The notes beneath the pieces are model-generated. The model was not told the DNA's origin and did no database searches. It saw nothing but the letters and a program-made list of their open reading frames with translations. A DNA stretch of 64,000 nucleotides, taken from the NCBI RefSeq assembly GCF_013201035.1, contig NZ_CP053707.1, forward strand, positions 2,356,001 to 2,420,000, given 5' to 3'. This stretch comes from Arthrobacter sp. NEB 688. Its GTDB lineage: Bacteria > Actinomycetota > Actinomycetes > Actinomycetales > Dermatophilaceae. Shown one piece after another: positions 53,668-62,400 of this stretch. The translations under genes were made by a program, and so were the position numbers. Positions within the stretch are counted from its first letter, which is position 1; every line of letters starts with the position of its first letter.

Positions 53668-54365
53668 GCACGCCGCAGCGGCGCGAGGAGCTCGCCGCGC
53701 GCCTGGCCGCCGTCCGGGCGCGCGTCGACGCCGCCCTCGCCGCGGCAGGCCGCACCGACCCCGTCACCCTCGTCGCGGTGACGAAGTTCTTCCCCGCCTC
53801 GGACGTCGACGTGCTGACCGACCTCGGGGTGCGCCACATCGGCGAGAACCGCGACCAGGAGGCCTCGGCCAAGGTCGGGGAGCTCGCCCACCGCGACCGC
53901 CTCACCGTCCACTTCGTCGGGCAGCTGCAGTCCAACAAGGCGGGGTCGGTCGCGCGCTACGCCGACGTCGTGCACTCCCTCGACCGGGCGAGGCTCGCCG
54001 GCGCCCTCGACCGGGCGGCCGCGCGCGAGGGCCGCGTCCTCGACGTCCTCGTCCAGGTCGGGCTCGACGCCGCCGGGGAGCGCGGGGGAGCGGCCCCGGA
54101 GCAGGTGCGGGAGCTGGCCGACGTCGTCGGCGGCCTCGAGCACCTGCGGCTGCGCGGCCTCATGGCCGTGGCGCCGCTCGGGCAGGCGCCCCGTCCGGCG
54201 TTCGCCCGGCTGCGCTCGCTCGCCGAGCAGGTCCGCGCGGACCATCCCGACGCGACGTGGCTCTCGGCGGGGATGAGCGGCGACCTCGAGGACGCGGTCG
54301 CCGAGGGCGCGACACTCCTGCGTGTCGGCTCGGCAATCCTCGGTTCTCGCCAGTCCCACCGGTAA
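53664..54365 (+). CDS. YggS-family pyridoxal-phosphate homeostasis protein
   Basis: The 233-residue single-domain PLP-binding protein has the cofactor lysine in TLVAVTKFFPASDV, HIGENRDQEASAKV, HFVGQLQSNKAGSVARYADV, and the phosphate-binding LSAGMSGDLEDAVAEGATLL. YggS/PLPBP proteins bind PLP without known catalysis and influence vitamin B6 and amino-acid pools. Lys in the VTKF context is at about residue 41. It lies between pgeF and sepF as in most actinobacterial clusters and starts by ATGA overlap. Confidence 0.94.
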   Translation: MSTPQRREELAARLAAVRARVDAALAAAGRTDPVTLVAVTKFFPASDVDVLTDLGVRHIGENRDQEASAKVGELAHRDRLTVHFVGQLQSNKAGSVARYADVVHSLDRARLAGALDRAAAREGRVLDVLVQVGLDAAGERGGAAPEQVRELADVVGGLEHLRLRGLMAVAPLGQAPRPAFARLRSLAEQVRADHPDATWLSAGMSGDLEDAVAEGATLLRVGSAILGSRQSHR

Positions 54366-54421
54366 CTTCGGGGACGACGCAACGGCCCTGACCCGCAGGA
54401 CCGACGACCGAGGAGCACTGG

Positions 54422-54907
54422 ATGGCTGGCGCGCTGCGCAAGACGATGGTCTACCTGGGCCTCGCCGAGGACCAGGGCCGCTACGACGACGACCTCTACG
54501 ACGGCTACGACGAGCCGGAGGCCGACGACCACGGTCACGACCGCGCCGAGCACCGAGGAGCCGAGGTGACCCCTCTCCCCACCCGCCGTCCCGTGGCCGA
54601 GGTCGTGCGCACGCACGAGGCCGCCAGCGTCTCGCGGATCACGACGATCCACCCGCGTACCTACAACGAGGCCAAGACGATCGGCGAGAGCTTCCGTGAC
54701 GGCGTCCCCGTCATCATGAACCTCACCGACATGGGCGACGCGGACGCCAAGCGCCTCGTCGACTTCGCCGCCGGCCTCGTCTTCGGCCTGCACGGCTCGA
54801 TCGAGCGCGTCACCTCGAAGGTGTTCCTCCTCTCGCCCGAGACCGTCGAGGTCCTCGCGGAGGACGGGCAGGCGCTCGCCGGCCGCACGGTCTTCAACCA
54901 GAGCTGA
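54422..54907 (+). CDS. sepF: Cell division protein SepF
   Basis: This 161-residue protein begins with an amphipathic membrane-targeting helix ([17 protein letters not shown]). A disordered acidic, His-rich segment (about 17-45) is followed by the SepF core: [40 protein letters not shown] and [18 protein letters not shown]. SepF anchors FtsZ filaments to the membrane in actinobacteria, which lack FtsA. GAGGAGCACTGG precedes ATG 54422. A -10-like TAACTT lies at 54363-54368, just after the upstream stop. Confidence 0.96.
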   Translation: MAGALRKTMVYLGLAEDQGRYDDDLYDGYDEPEADDHGHDRAEHRGAEVTPLPTRRPVAEVVRTHEAASVSRITTIHPRTYNEAKTIGESFRDGVPVIMNLTDMGDADAKRLVDFAAGLVFGLHGSIERVTSKVFLLSPETVEVLAEDGQALAGRTVFNQS

Positions 54908-54956
54908 CGAGCGACCCCCGCGCGGGACGCTCAGGTCCATCGGTCACACTCGAGCC

Positions 54957-55247
54957 ATGGGTGCCGTCTTCGCCGTCCTCGCCTTCGTGGTGTTCCTCTA
55001 CCTCGTCGTGCTCATCGGGCGGGTGGTCTTCGACTGGATCCGCATCCTCGCGCGCGAGTGGCGGCCCCGGGGGCCGGTCCTCCTCGTGGCCGAGCCGGTC
55101 TACACGCTGACCGAGCCGCCGCTGCGGGCGCTGCGCAAGGTCATCCCCCCGCTGCGCCTGGGCGCGGTGTCGGTCGACCTCTCGTTCATGGTGCTCTTCA
55201 TCGGCGTCATCATCCTCCAGCGCATCCTCGAGGGCCTCGCGGCCTGA
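54957..55247 (+). CDS. YggT-family membrane protein
   Basis: The 96-residue protein has two hydrophobic segments (about 3-23 and 73-92) and the YggT pattern: IGRVVFDWIRILAREWRPRG and EPVYTLTEPPLRALRKVIPP, then LSFMVLFIGVIILQRIL. It belongs to the conserved sepF-yggT-divIVA order of the division cluster. A role in membrane or osmotic-stress physiology is reported for plastid and bacterial relatives; the molecular function is unknown. Confidence 0.92.
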   Translation: MGAVFAVLAFVVFLYLVVLIGRVVFDWIRILAREWRPRGPVLLVAEPVYTLTEPPLRALRKVIPPLRLGAVSVDLSFMVLFIGVIILQRILEGLAA

Positions 55248-55391
55248 GTCCCCGGGGCCCGCGCCCCGCAGGCCGCGCAGGTCTCGTGCGTCCCGTGATC
55301 GTCTAGGCTGGCCTGCGGACGCCCGGAGCCCAGCACGTCGTGCTCCCGTGCGCCCGGACCGTGTCCCCCACCCGGCCACCAGGAGTTGTGC

Positions 55392-56918
55392 ATGGCTCTC
55401 ACGCCCGAGGACGTCCTCAACAAGACGTTCACCCAGACCCAGTTCCGTCGGGGCTACGACGAGCGCGAGGTCGACGACTTCCTCGACGACATCGTCGCCG
55501 AGATGCGTCGGATGTCCAAGGAGTCCGAGGACCTGCGCGGCGAGCTCTCCGCGAGCCGCGAGGGCCGGGGGATGGCCCCCACCGCCGCGCTGGCGCGCCC
55601 GGACGCCGACTCCTCCCGCGAGACCGAGGAGCTGCGCTCCAAGAACGCGACCCTCGCCGCCCGCGTCTCCGAGCTCGAGGGCGCCCGCAGCGACCTCGCC
55701 ACCCAGCTCGAGGAGCTGCACGCGAACGCCGGCGACGGCGACTCCCGCCTCGCCGAGGCCCAGGGCCAGCTCGAGGACCTGCGCGGCCAGCTCAAGCAGA
55801 TGTCCGAGCGCACCGCGGAGCTCGAGCAGCTCCTCGCGCAGCGCGACGCCGAGATCGAGGCCCTGCGCGGCGAGAGCGGCGACGTCGACGCCCGCGTCGC
55901 CGACGCCGAGCGCCGCGCCGGCGAGTTCCAGAACCAGGCCGCACAGACCGAGCGCCACGCCGCCTCCCTCGAGGAGCGCGTCCAGGAGCTCGAGGGCCAG
56001 CTGAGCGGGGTCACCGCCGAGCGCGACGACCACGCCGCCGCCCTCGCCGCGACCCGCCAGGAGCAGGGCGACGCCGTCGACGAGCAGGTGTCGGTCCTCA
56101 CGACCCGCCTCGAGGAGTCCCGCCGCGAGGCCGACGAGCGCGCCGCCGCCCTCGAGGAGCGCCTCGCGGAGGCCGAGCGACGCGCCGCCGAGGCCGAGCA
56201 GCAGGCCCAGCAGGCCGCCGAGCGCGCCGAGGCCGCCGAGCAGCGGGCGAGCGAGCAGCCCGCCCAGCCGCAGGGTGACGCCGGGGTCGGTGCCGCCGCC
56301 CTCGCCGGCGCCGGTGGCGGTGCCAGCGCCGCGGGCGTCATCGCCCTCGCGCAGCGCCTGCACGACGAGCACGTCGCGGCCGGTGAGTCCAAGCGCGACG
56401 AGCTGGTGTCGGAGGGTCAGCGCCAGCACGACGAGCTGGTCGGCTCCGCACAGCGCCAGCACGACGAGCTCATCTCGACGGGCCAGGCCCGCAACGAGGA
56501 GCTCGTCACGACCGGGCAGGCCCGCCACGACGAGCTCGTGTCGAGCGGCCAGGCGCAGCACGACGAGCTGGTCTCGACCGGCCAGGCGCAGCACGACGAG
56601 CTCGTGTCGACGGCCACGGCGCAGCGTGACGAGATGATCGGCACCGCGACGACCCAGCGTGACGAGATGCTCACCGAGGCGCGCGAGCGCTCGACGGGCA
56701 TGGTCGCCGAGGCGCAGCAGAAGAAGGCCTCGATCCTCGAGGAGCTCGGTCGCGAGCGGAACCTCCTCGAGCGCAAGATCGAGTCGCTGCGCAGCTTCGA
56801 GCGCGACTACCGCGCCCGTCTGCACGACTACATCCAGGGGCAGCTCGCCGACCTCAAGAACGTCGCCACCGACGACGACGAGGCACCGGCAGAGCAGCCG
56901 CAGGAGCAGCAGGCCTGA
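55392..56918 (+). CDS. divIVA: DivIVA/Wag31 polar growth protein with long repeat coiled coil
   Basis: ATG 55392 has AGGAG six nt upstream; the product is 508 residues. The N-terminal DivIVA membrane-binding domain is plain: LTPEDVLNKTFTQTQFRRGY then DEREVDDFLDDIVAEMRRM. A long coiled coil (about 50-300) is interrupted by a Gly/Ala-rich hinge (about 295-315). From residue 318 to 460 there are thirteen 11-residue repeats ending in HDELV-like units, then a short conserved C-terminus (FERDYRARLHDYIQ). DivIVA marks poles and septa and directs wall growth. At 508 residues it is much longer than Wag31 of mycobacteria (about 260). A TAGGCT -10-like hexamer lies at 55304-55309. It ends at a strong terminator. 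Confidence 0.94.
   Translation: MALTPEDVLNKTFTQTQFRRGYDEREVDDFLDDIVAEMRRMSKESEDLRGELSASREGRGMAPTAALARPDADSSRETEELRSKNATLAARVSELEGARSDLATQLEELHANAGDGDSRLAEAQGQLEDLRGQLKQMSERTAELEQLLAQRDAEIEALRGESGDVDARVADAERRAGEFQNQAAQTERHAASLEERVQELEGQLSGVTAERDDHAAALAATRQEQGDAVDEQVSVLTTRLEESRREADERAAALEERLAEAERRAAEAEQQAQQAAERAEAAEQRASEQPAQPQGDAGVGAAALAGAGGGASAAGVIALAQRLHDEHVAAGESKRDELVSEGQRQHDELVGSAQRQHDELISTGQARNEELVTTGQARHDELVSSGQAQHDELVSTGQAQHDELVSTATAQRDEMIGTATTQRDEMLTEARERSTGMVAEAQQKKASILEELGRERNLLERKIESLRSFERDYRARLHDYIQGQLADLKNVATDDDEAPAEQPQEQQA
56343..56771 (+). repeat. Thirteen tandem 33-bp (11-residue) repeats in divIVA
   Basis: Units start at residue 318 with ALAQRLHDEHV, then AAGESKRDELV, SEGQRQHDELV, GSAQRQHDELI, STGQARNEELV, TTGQARHDELV, SSGQAQHDELV and STGQAQHDELV, and decay through STATAQRDEMI to EELGRERNLLE. 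The central units are nearly identical at DNA level, so the copy number could vary by slippage. An 11-residue period predicts a right-handed or straight coiled coil rather than the usual heptad type. Confidence 0.9.
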
Positions 56919-56935
56919 CGCAGCCGTCAGCGCAC

Positions 56936-56965
56936 GAGGGGCCCGGGAGCGATCCCGGGCCCCTC
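56936..56965 (+). terminator. Strong terminator after divIVA
   Basis: GAGGGGCCCGGGA (56936-56948) and TCCCGGGCCCCTC (56953-56965) form a perfect 13-bp stem around GCGA, 17 nt after the divIVA stop. It marks the end of the dcw transcript. Confidence 0.9.
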
Positions 56966-57030
56966 GCCGCGTCCGGGGAACGCACGGCCCGCCCCGGCGT
57001 TTCGGCCCCCCGCCGCGCGGCCGCAGCCCG

Positions 57031-57036
57031 TATCCT
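57031..57036 (+). promoter_or_regulatory. -10-like hexamer TATCCT
   Basis: TATCCT lies 54 nt before ATG 57091 and after the divIVA terminator, so it is the likely promoter of the TraR/DksA-type gene and perhaps lspA and rluD. No -35 is evident. Confidence 0.45.
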
Positions 57037-57090
57037 CCTCGCACCGGGCGGGCCGCCAGGGCCCACCCCGTCCCCGAAAAGGCTGTGCCC

Positions 57091-57945
57091 ATGGTGGTGA
57101 AGCGGGCCCTGTCCGCCGCGAAGCAGACGACCTCGAGGGCGGCCGGAGCCGCTCGCAAGGCGGTGACGCGCGGGGCGGGAGGAGCCGCCGCGCCGGCGGA
57201 GAAGACGGCGACGAAGACCACGAAGAAGGCCGCACCCGCGAAGAAGGCCGCACCCGCGAAGAAGGCCGCGCCCGCGAAGAAGGCGGCGGGCGTGAAGAAG
57301 GCGGCGCCGGCCAAGAAGGCGCCCGCGACCAAGGCCCCGGCGAAGAAGGCTCCGGCGACGAAGGCCGCGCCCGACAATAAGGCTCCCGCGAAGAAGGCTG
57401 CGGCGAAGAAGGCTCCGGCGACGAAGGCCGCGCCCGCCAAGAAGGCTGCGGCGACCAAGGCTGCGTCGGCGAAGAAGGCCACGCCGGCGAAGAAGGCTCC
57501 CGCCACGCAGGCCGCGCCCGCCAGGAAGGTCGCCAAGAAGGCCACCACCGCGGCCTCGCTGCCCGTCCGCGGCGACGAGAGCCCGTGGACCGCCGCCGAG
57601 CTGCGGGAGGTGCGCCGCGAGCTCGAGCACGACGCCGAGCAGCTGCGCACCGAGATCGCGCACGCCGCCTCCGACCTCGTCCACCTCATGCGCGACTCGG
57701 GCGACGGTGCGGGCGACGACCAGGCCGACGCCGGCGCCAAGACCTACGAGCGCGAGCAGGAGATCTCGCTGGCCAACAACGCCCGCGAGATGCTCGAGCA
57801 GACCGAGCACGCCCTCGAGCGCCTCGCCGACGGCACCTACGGGACGTGCGAGTCCTGCGGCAACCCGATCGGCAAGATGCGGCTCCAGGCCGCTCCTCGT
57901 GCGACCCTGTGCATGCCATGCAAGACGAAGCAGGAGCGCCGCTGA
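57091..57945 (+). CDS. TraR/DksA-type zinc-finger protein with histone H1-like tail
   Basis: This 284-residue protein joins two unlike parts. Residues about 30-155 are Lys/Ala/Pro-rich repeats (KKAAPA and KKAPATKA units) like those of bacterial histone H1-type proteins and the tail of the sigma factor encoded upstream. The C-terminal 110 residues are a DksA/TraR domain: a helical hairpin (ELEHDAEQLRTEIAHAASDL) and a four-Cys zinc finger, Cys253-x2-Cys256 (TCESCGNPIG) and Cys274-x2-Cys277 (CMPCK). Such proteins can bind the secondary channel of RNA polymerase; the basic tail may add DNA binding. The lspA start lies inside its last codons. Confidence 0.9.
   Translation: MVVKRALSAAKQTTSRAAGAARKAVTRGAGGAAAPAEKTATKTTKKAAPAKKAAPAKKAAPAKKAAGVKKAAPAKKAPATKAPAKKAPATKAAPDNKAPAKKAAAKKAPATKAAPAKKAAATKAASAKKATPAKKAPATQAAPARKVAKKATTAASLPVRGDESPWTAAELREVRRELEHDAEQLRTEIAHAASDLVHLMRDSGDGAGDDQADAGAKTYEREQEISLANNAREMLEQTEHALERLADGTYGTCESCGNPIGKMRLQAAPRATLCMPCKTKQERR
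57217..57540 (+). repeat. Lys/Ala/Pro-rich coding repeats
   Basis: GCGAAGAAGGCCGCACCC-type units (15-18 bp) are repeated in tandem, first three nearly exact copies and then variants with GCGACGAAG. They encode KKAAPA/TKAAPA. One unit carries GACAATAAG (DNK) instead of the Lys pair. Repeat number may vary between strains. Confidence 0.8.
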
Positions 57946-58499
57946 CGGCGGCCGACGCCACCCCGACCCATCCCTCCGAGCCCCGGAGCGAGCGACGCAG
58001 CAGGCTGCGCGCCCTCCTGCTGACCATCGCGGTGGTCGTCCTCGTGCTCGACCAGGCCACGAAGGTGTGGGCCCTCGCGGCCCTCACCCCGGGGCAGCCG
58101 GTCGCGCTCCTCGGCGACGCGATCCGGCTCAACCTCATCCGCAACCCCGGGGCGGCCTTCTCGCTCGGTGACACGAAGACGTGGATGCTCACGCTCCTCT
58201 CGCTCGTCATCCTCGGCTTCGTGCTCGTCGGCGTGCGCCGGGTCGGCAACCGGCCGTGGGCGGTGGCCCTCGGGCTCCTGCTCGGCGGCGCCGTCGGCAA
58301 CCTCGTCGACCGGCTCGTGCGCGAGCCGGGACCGGGCCGCGGCCACGTCGTCGACTTCATCGACTACTTCGGGTGGTTCGTCGGCAACGTCGCGGACATC
58401 GCGATCGTCGTCGCGGCCGGGCTCGTCATGGTCCTCGCCTACCGGGGGACCCCGCTCGGCCCGGTCGGCCAGCACGCGGCGGAGGCCTCCCATGACTGA
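57918..58499 (+). CDS. lspA: Lipoprotein signal peptidase LspA
   Basis: ATG 57918 gives 193 residues and overlaps the TraR-type gene by 28 nt, but it has no ribosome site. An in-frame CTG at 57942, sharing bases with the upstream stop (CTGA), has AGGAG five nt before it and would give 185 residues; it may be the true start. The protein has four membrane helices and both catalytic aspartates, in [12 protein letters not shown] and [20 protein letters not shown], plus [10 protein letters not shown]. It cleaves lipoprotein signal peptides after diacylglyceryl transfer. It overlaps the pseudouridine synthase gene by 8 nt. Confidence 0.93.
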   Translation: MQDEAGAPLTAADATPTHPSEPRSERRSRLRALLLTIAVVVLVLDQATKVWALAALTPGQPVALLGDAIRLNLIRNPGAAFSLGDTKTWMLTLLSLVILGFVLVGVRRVGNRPWAVALGLLLGGAVGNLVDRLVREPGPGRGHVVDFIDYFGWFVGNVADIAIVVAAGLVMVLAYRGTPLGPVGQHAAEASHD

Positions 58500-59415
58500 C
58501 CAGCGCACGGTCCTCGTCCCCGACGGGCTGGAGGGCGAGCGCGTCGACGCCGCCATCGCCCGCCTCTTCGGCCTCTCCCGCACCCGGGCCGCCGACCTCG
58601 CGGCGGCCGGCGACGTCGCGGTCAACGCCAGCACGGTCGGCAAGAGCCACCGGGTGAGCGCCGGCGACATGCTCGAGGTCTCGATCCCCAGCGGCCCGGT
58701 GAGCCCGACCCTCGAGGTCGTCGCCGAGCCGGTCCCGGGGATGCGGGTCGTCCACGACGACGACGACATCGTCGTCGTCGACAAGCCCGTCGGCGTCGCC
58801 GCGCACCCGAGCGTCGGCTGGACCGGCCCCAACGTCCTCGCGGGCCTCAAGGCCGCCGGCTACCGCATCTCGACGAGCGGGGCGAGCGAGCGCCAGGGCA
58901 TCGTCTCGCGCCTCGACGTCGGCACGAGCGGCCTCATGGTCGTCTGCAAGAGCGAGCGGGGCTACAGCGTCCTCAAGCGGGCGTTCAAGGAGCGGCGGGT
59001 CGAGAAGACCTACCACGCCCTCGTCCAGGGCCTCCCGGACCCGCTCGTCGGCACCATCGACGCCCCGATCGGCCGGCACCCCGGCGGCGAGTACAAGTTC
59101 GCGGTCATGGAGAACGGCAAGCCGGCCGTCACCCACTACGAGCTGCTCGAGGCCTTCCGCCACGCGAGCCTGGTCGAGGTCCACCTCGAGACCGGGCGCA
59201 CCCACCAGATCCGCGTCCACATGGCCGCGGTGCGCCACCCCTGCGTCGGGGACCCGACGTACGGCGCCGACCCCACCCTCGCGCGCCGCCTGGGCCTGGA
59301 GCGGCAGTGGCTGCACGCGGTCGGGCTCGGCTTCGAGCACCCCGGGTCGGGGGAGTGGGTCACCTTCGAGAGCGGCTACCCGGCCGACCTCCAGGAGGCG
59401 CTGGACCGGCTCTGA
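58492..59415 (+). CDS. RluD-type 23S rRNA pseudouridine synthase
   Basis: The 307-residue protein has an N-terminal S4 RNA-binding domain ([20 protein letters not shown]) and the RluA-family catalytic block with Asp142 in [40 protein letters not shown] and GDPTYG complete the family pattern. RluD isomerises uridines in helix 69 of 23S rRNA; actinobacterial homologues in this lspA-linked position are named by family. ATG 58492 lies inside the lspA end, so the genes are coupled. Confidence 0.93.
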   Translation: MTDQRTVLVPDGLEGERVDAAIARLFGLSRTRAADLAAAGDVAVNASTVGKSHRVSAGDMLEVSIPSGPVSPTLEVVAEPVPGMRVVHDDDDIVVVDKPVGVAAHPSVGWTGPNVLAGLKAAGYRISTSGASERQGIVSRLDVGTSGLMVVCKSERGYSVLKRAFKERRVEKTYHALVQGLPDPLVGTIDAPIGRHPGGEYKFAVMENGKPAVTHYELLEAFRHASLVEVHLETGRTHQIRVHMAAVRHPCVGDPTYGADPTLARRLGLERQWLHAVGLGFEHPGSGEWVTFESGYPADLQEALDRL

Positions 59416-59480
59416 GCGGCGTCCGGGCCGGTCTCGGCCGACACGGACCCCGACACGCCGGGGGTGTCCCCGGGGCGACC

Positions 59481-59486
59481 TAGGAT
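59481..59486 (+). promoter_or_regulatory. -10-like TAGGAT, leaderless arrangement
   Basis: TAGGAT ends 8 nt before ATG 59495 of dnaE. No ribosome site precedes the ATG, which suggests a leaderless message. Confidence 0.5.
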
Positions 59487-59494
59487 GGTCCGCG

Positions 59495-62400
59495 ATGTCC
59501 ATCCCCGCCGCCCCGACCTCCAGCCCCACGTCGTCCTCGAAGGGCGACTCGTTCGTGCACCTGCACGTGCACACCGAGTACTCGATGCTCGACGGGGCGG
59601 CCCGCATCGGCGACCTGTTCACCCGGGCCGCCGAGATGGGGATGCCGGCCCTCGCGACGACCGACCACGGCTACGTCTTCGGCGCCTACGAGTTCTGGAA
59701 GAAGGCCCAGGGCACGGGGGTCAAGCCGATCATCGGCGTCGAGGCCTACGTCACCCCGGGCACGCACCGCACCGACAAGACGCGCGTCAAGTGGGGCGAC
59801 GAGCGCACCCGCCCCGGCGACGACGTCTCCGGCTCCGGCGCCTACACGCACATGACGCTGCTGGCCCGCGACAACACCGGCCTGCACAACCTCTTCCGGA
59901 TGGACAGCCAGGCCTCCCTCGACCAGGTCTACGCGAAGTGGCCGCGGGTCGACCGCGAGCTGCTCGACCAGTACGGCCAGGGCCTCATCGCGACGACGGG
60001 GTGCCCCTCCGGCGAGATCCAGACCCGCATCCGCCTGGGCCAGTACGACCTCGCGAAGCAGGCGGCCGCCGACTTCCGCGACATCTTCGGCCGCGAGAAC
60101 TACTTCTGCGAGCTGATGGACCACGGCCTCGACATCGAGCGCCGCGTCCAGCAGGACCTCCTGCGCATCGCGCGCGAGCTCGACCTGCCCCTCGTCGCCA
60201 CCAACGACCTGCACTACACGAGCCCCGAGGACGCCAAGGCCCACGGCGCCCTCCTGTGCGTGCAGTCCGGCTCGACGATGATGGACCCGGGCCGCTTCAA
60301 GTTCGACGCCGACGACTTCTACCTCAAGAGCCCGGCCGAGATGCGCCACACCTGGCGCGAGCTGCCCGAGGCCTGCGACAACACCCTCCTCATCGCCGAG
60401 ATGTGCGACATCTCGTTCACCGAGGGCGAGGGCCGGTTCATGCCGCGCTTCCCCTGCCCGCCCGGCGAGAACGAGACGAGCTGGTTCGTCAAGGAGGTCC
60501 AGAAGGGCCTGCACGAGCGCTTCCCCGGCGGCATCCCCGAGTACGCCCAGAAGCAGGCGGACTACGAGGCCGAGGTCATCGTCTCCAAGGGCTACCCGGG
60601 CTACTTCCTCGTCGTCGCCGACTTCATCACCTGGGCCAAGGAGAACGGGATCCGGGTCGGCCCCGGCCGTGGCTCCGGTGCCGGCTCGATGTGCGCCTAC
60701 GCGATGAAGATCACCGACCTCGACCCCGTCCCGCACGGCCTGATCTTCGAGCGCTTCCTCAACCCCGAGCGCGCGTCGATGCCCGACTTCGACGTCGACT
60801 TCGACGAGCGCCGGCGCGGCGAGGTCATCCGCTACGTCACCGAGAAGTACGGCGCCGAGCGCGTCGCGCAGATCGTCACCTACGGCACGATCAAGGCCAA
60901 GCAGGCGGTCAAGGACTCCGCCCGCGTCATGGGCCACCCGTTCGCCGTCGGCGAGCAGCTGACCAAGGCGATGCCGCCGGACGTCATGGGCAAGGGCGTG
61001 CCGCTCTCGGGCATCTACGACCCGAGCCACCCGCGCTACGGCGAGGGCAAGGAGTTCCGCGACCTCGTCGCCCAGGAGCAGCACCTCCAGGAGGTCGTCG
61101 AGACCGCGAAGGGCCTCGAGGGGCTCAAGCGGCAGTGGGGCGTCCACGCGGCCGGCGTCATCATGAGCAGCGAGCCGCTCATCGACGTCATCCCGATCAT
61201 GCGGCGCCTGCAGGACGGGCAGGTCATCACCCAGTTCGACTACCCGAGCTGCGAGTCGCTCGGCCTGGTCAAGATGGACTTCCTCGGGCTGCGCAACCTG
61301 ACGATCCTCGACGACGCGATCATCAACGTGCGCGCCAACCGCGGCGAGGAGATCGACCTCGACGCGCTGTCCAAGGACATGACCGACAAGGCGACCTACG
61401 ACCTCCTCGGTCGCGGCGACACCCTCGGGGTCTTCCAGCTCGACGGCGGCGGCATGCGCACGCTGCTCAAGCTCATGCAGCCGGACAACTTCGAGGACAT
61501 CTCGGCGGCGCTCGCGCTCTATCGGCCGGGCCCGATGGGCGTCAACGCGCACACCAACTTCGCGCTGCGCAAGAACGGCAAGCAGGAGCTCATCCCGCTC
61601 GACCCGCAGCTCAAGGGCAAGCTGCAGCCCGAGATGGTCGCGGCGCTCGAGCCCATCCTCGGCACGACCTACGGCCTGGTGATCTACCAGGAGCAGGTCA
61701 TGGAGATCGCCCAGCAGCTCGCCGGGTACACCCTCGGCACCGCCGACCTCCTCCGGCGCGCGATGGGCAAGAAGAAGAAGGAGGTCCTCGACAAGGAGTA
61801 CGTGCCCTTCTCCGAGGGCATGAAGGCCAAGGGCTTCACCGAGGCCTCGGTCGCGGCCCTGTGGGGCGTCCTCGTCCCCTTCTCCGACTACGCGTTCAAC
61901 AAGGCGCACACCGCCGCCTACGGCCTCGTCTCGTACTGGACGGCCTACCTCAAGGCCAACTACCCGGCCGAGTACATGGCCGCGCTGCTCACGAGCGTCG
62001 GCGACGACAAGGACAAGTCGGCCCTCTACCTCGGCGAGTGCCGCCGGATGGGCATCAAGGTCCTGCCGCCGGACGTCAACGACTCCGTCGGGCCGTTCGC
62101 CGCGGTCGGCACCGACATCCGCTTTGGCCTGCACGCCATCCGCAACGTCGGCCACAACGTCGTCGAGGCGATCATCACCGCCCGCGAGGAGAAGGGCCGC
62201 TTCACCTCCTTCCGCGACTTCATGTCCAAGGTGCCGGCGGTCGTCTGCAACAAGCGCACCATCGAGTCGCTCATCAAGGGCGGCGCGTTCGACGGCCTGG
62301 CCGAGACCCGGATGGGCCTGCTGCGCATCCACGAGGAGTACGTCGACGCGTTCGTCGCGGTCAAGCGCCAGGAGGCCATCGGCCAGGACAGCCTCTTCGG

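Noticed and set aside
56343-57540. Possible CRISPR array from regularly spaced repeats
   Set aside because: The repeats are contiguous, in frame and coding (DivIVA 11-residue units and Lys/Ala tail), with no spacers and no cas genes.
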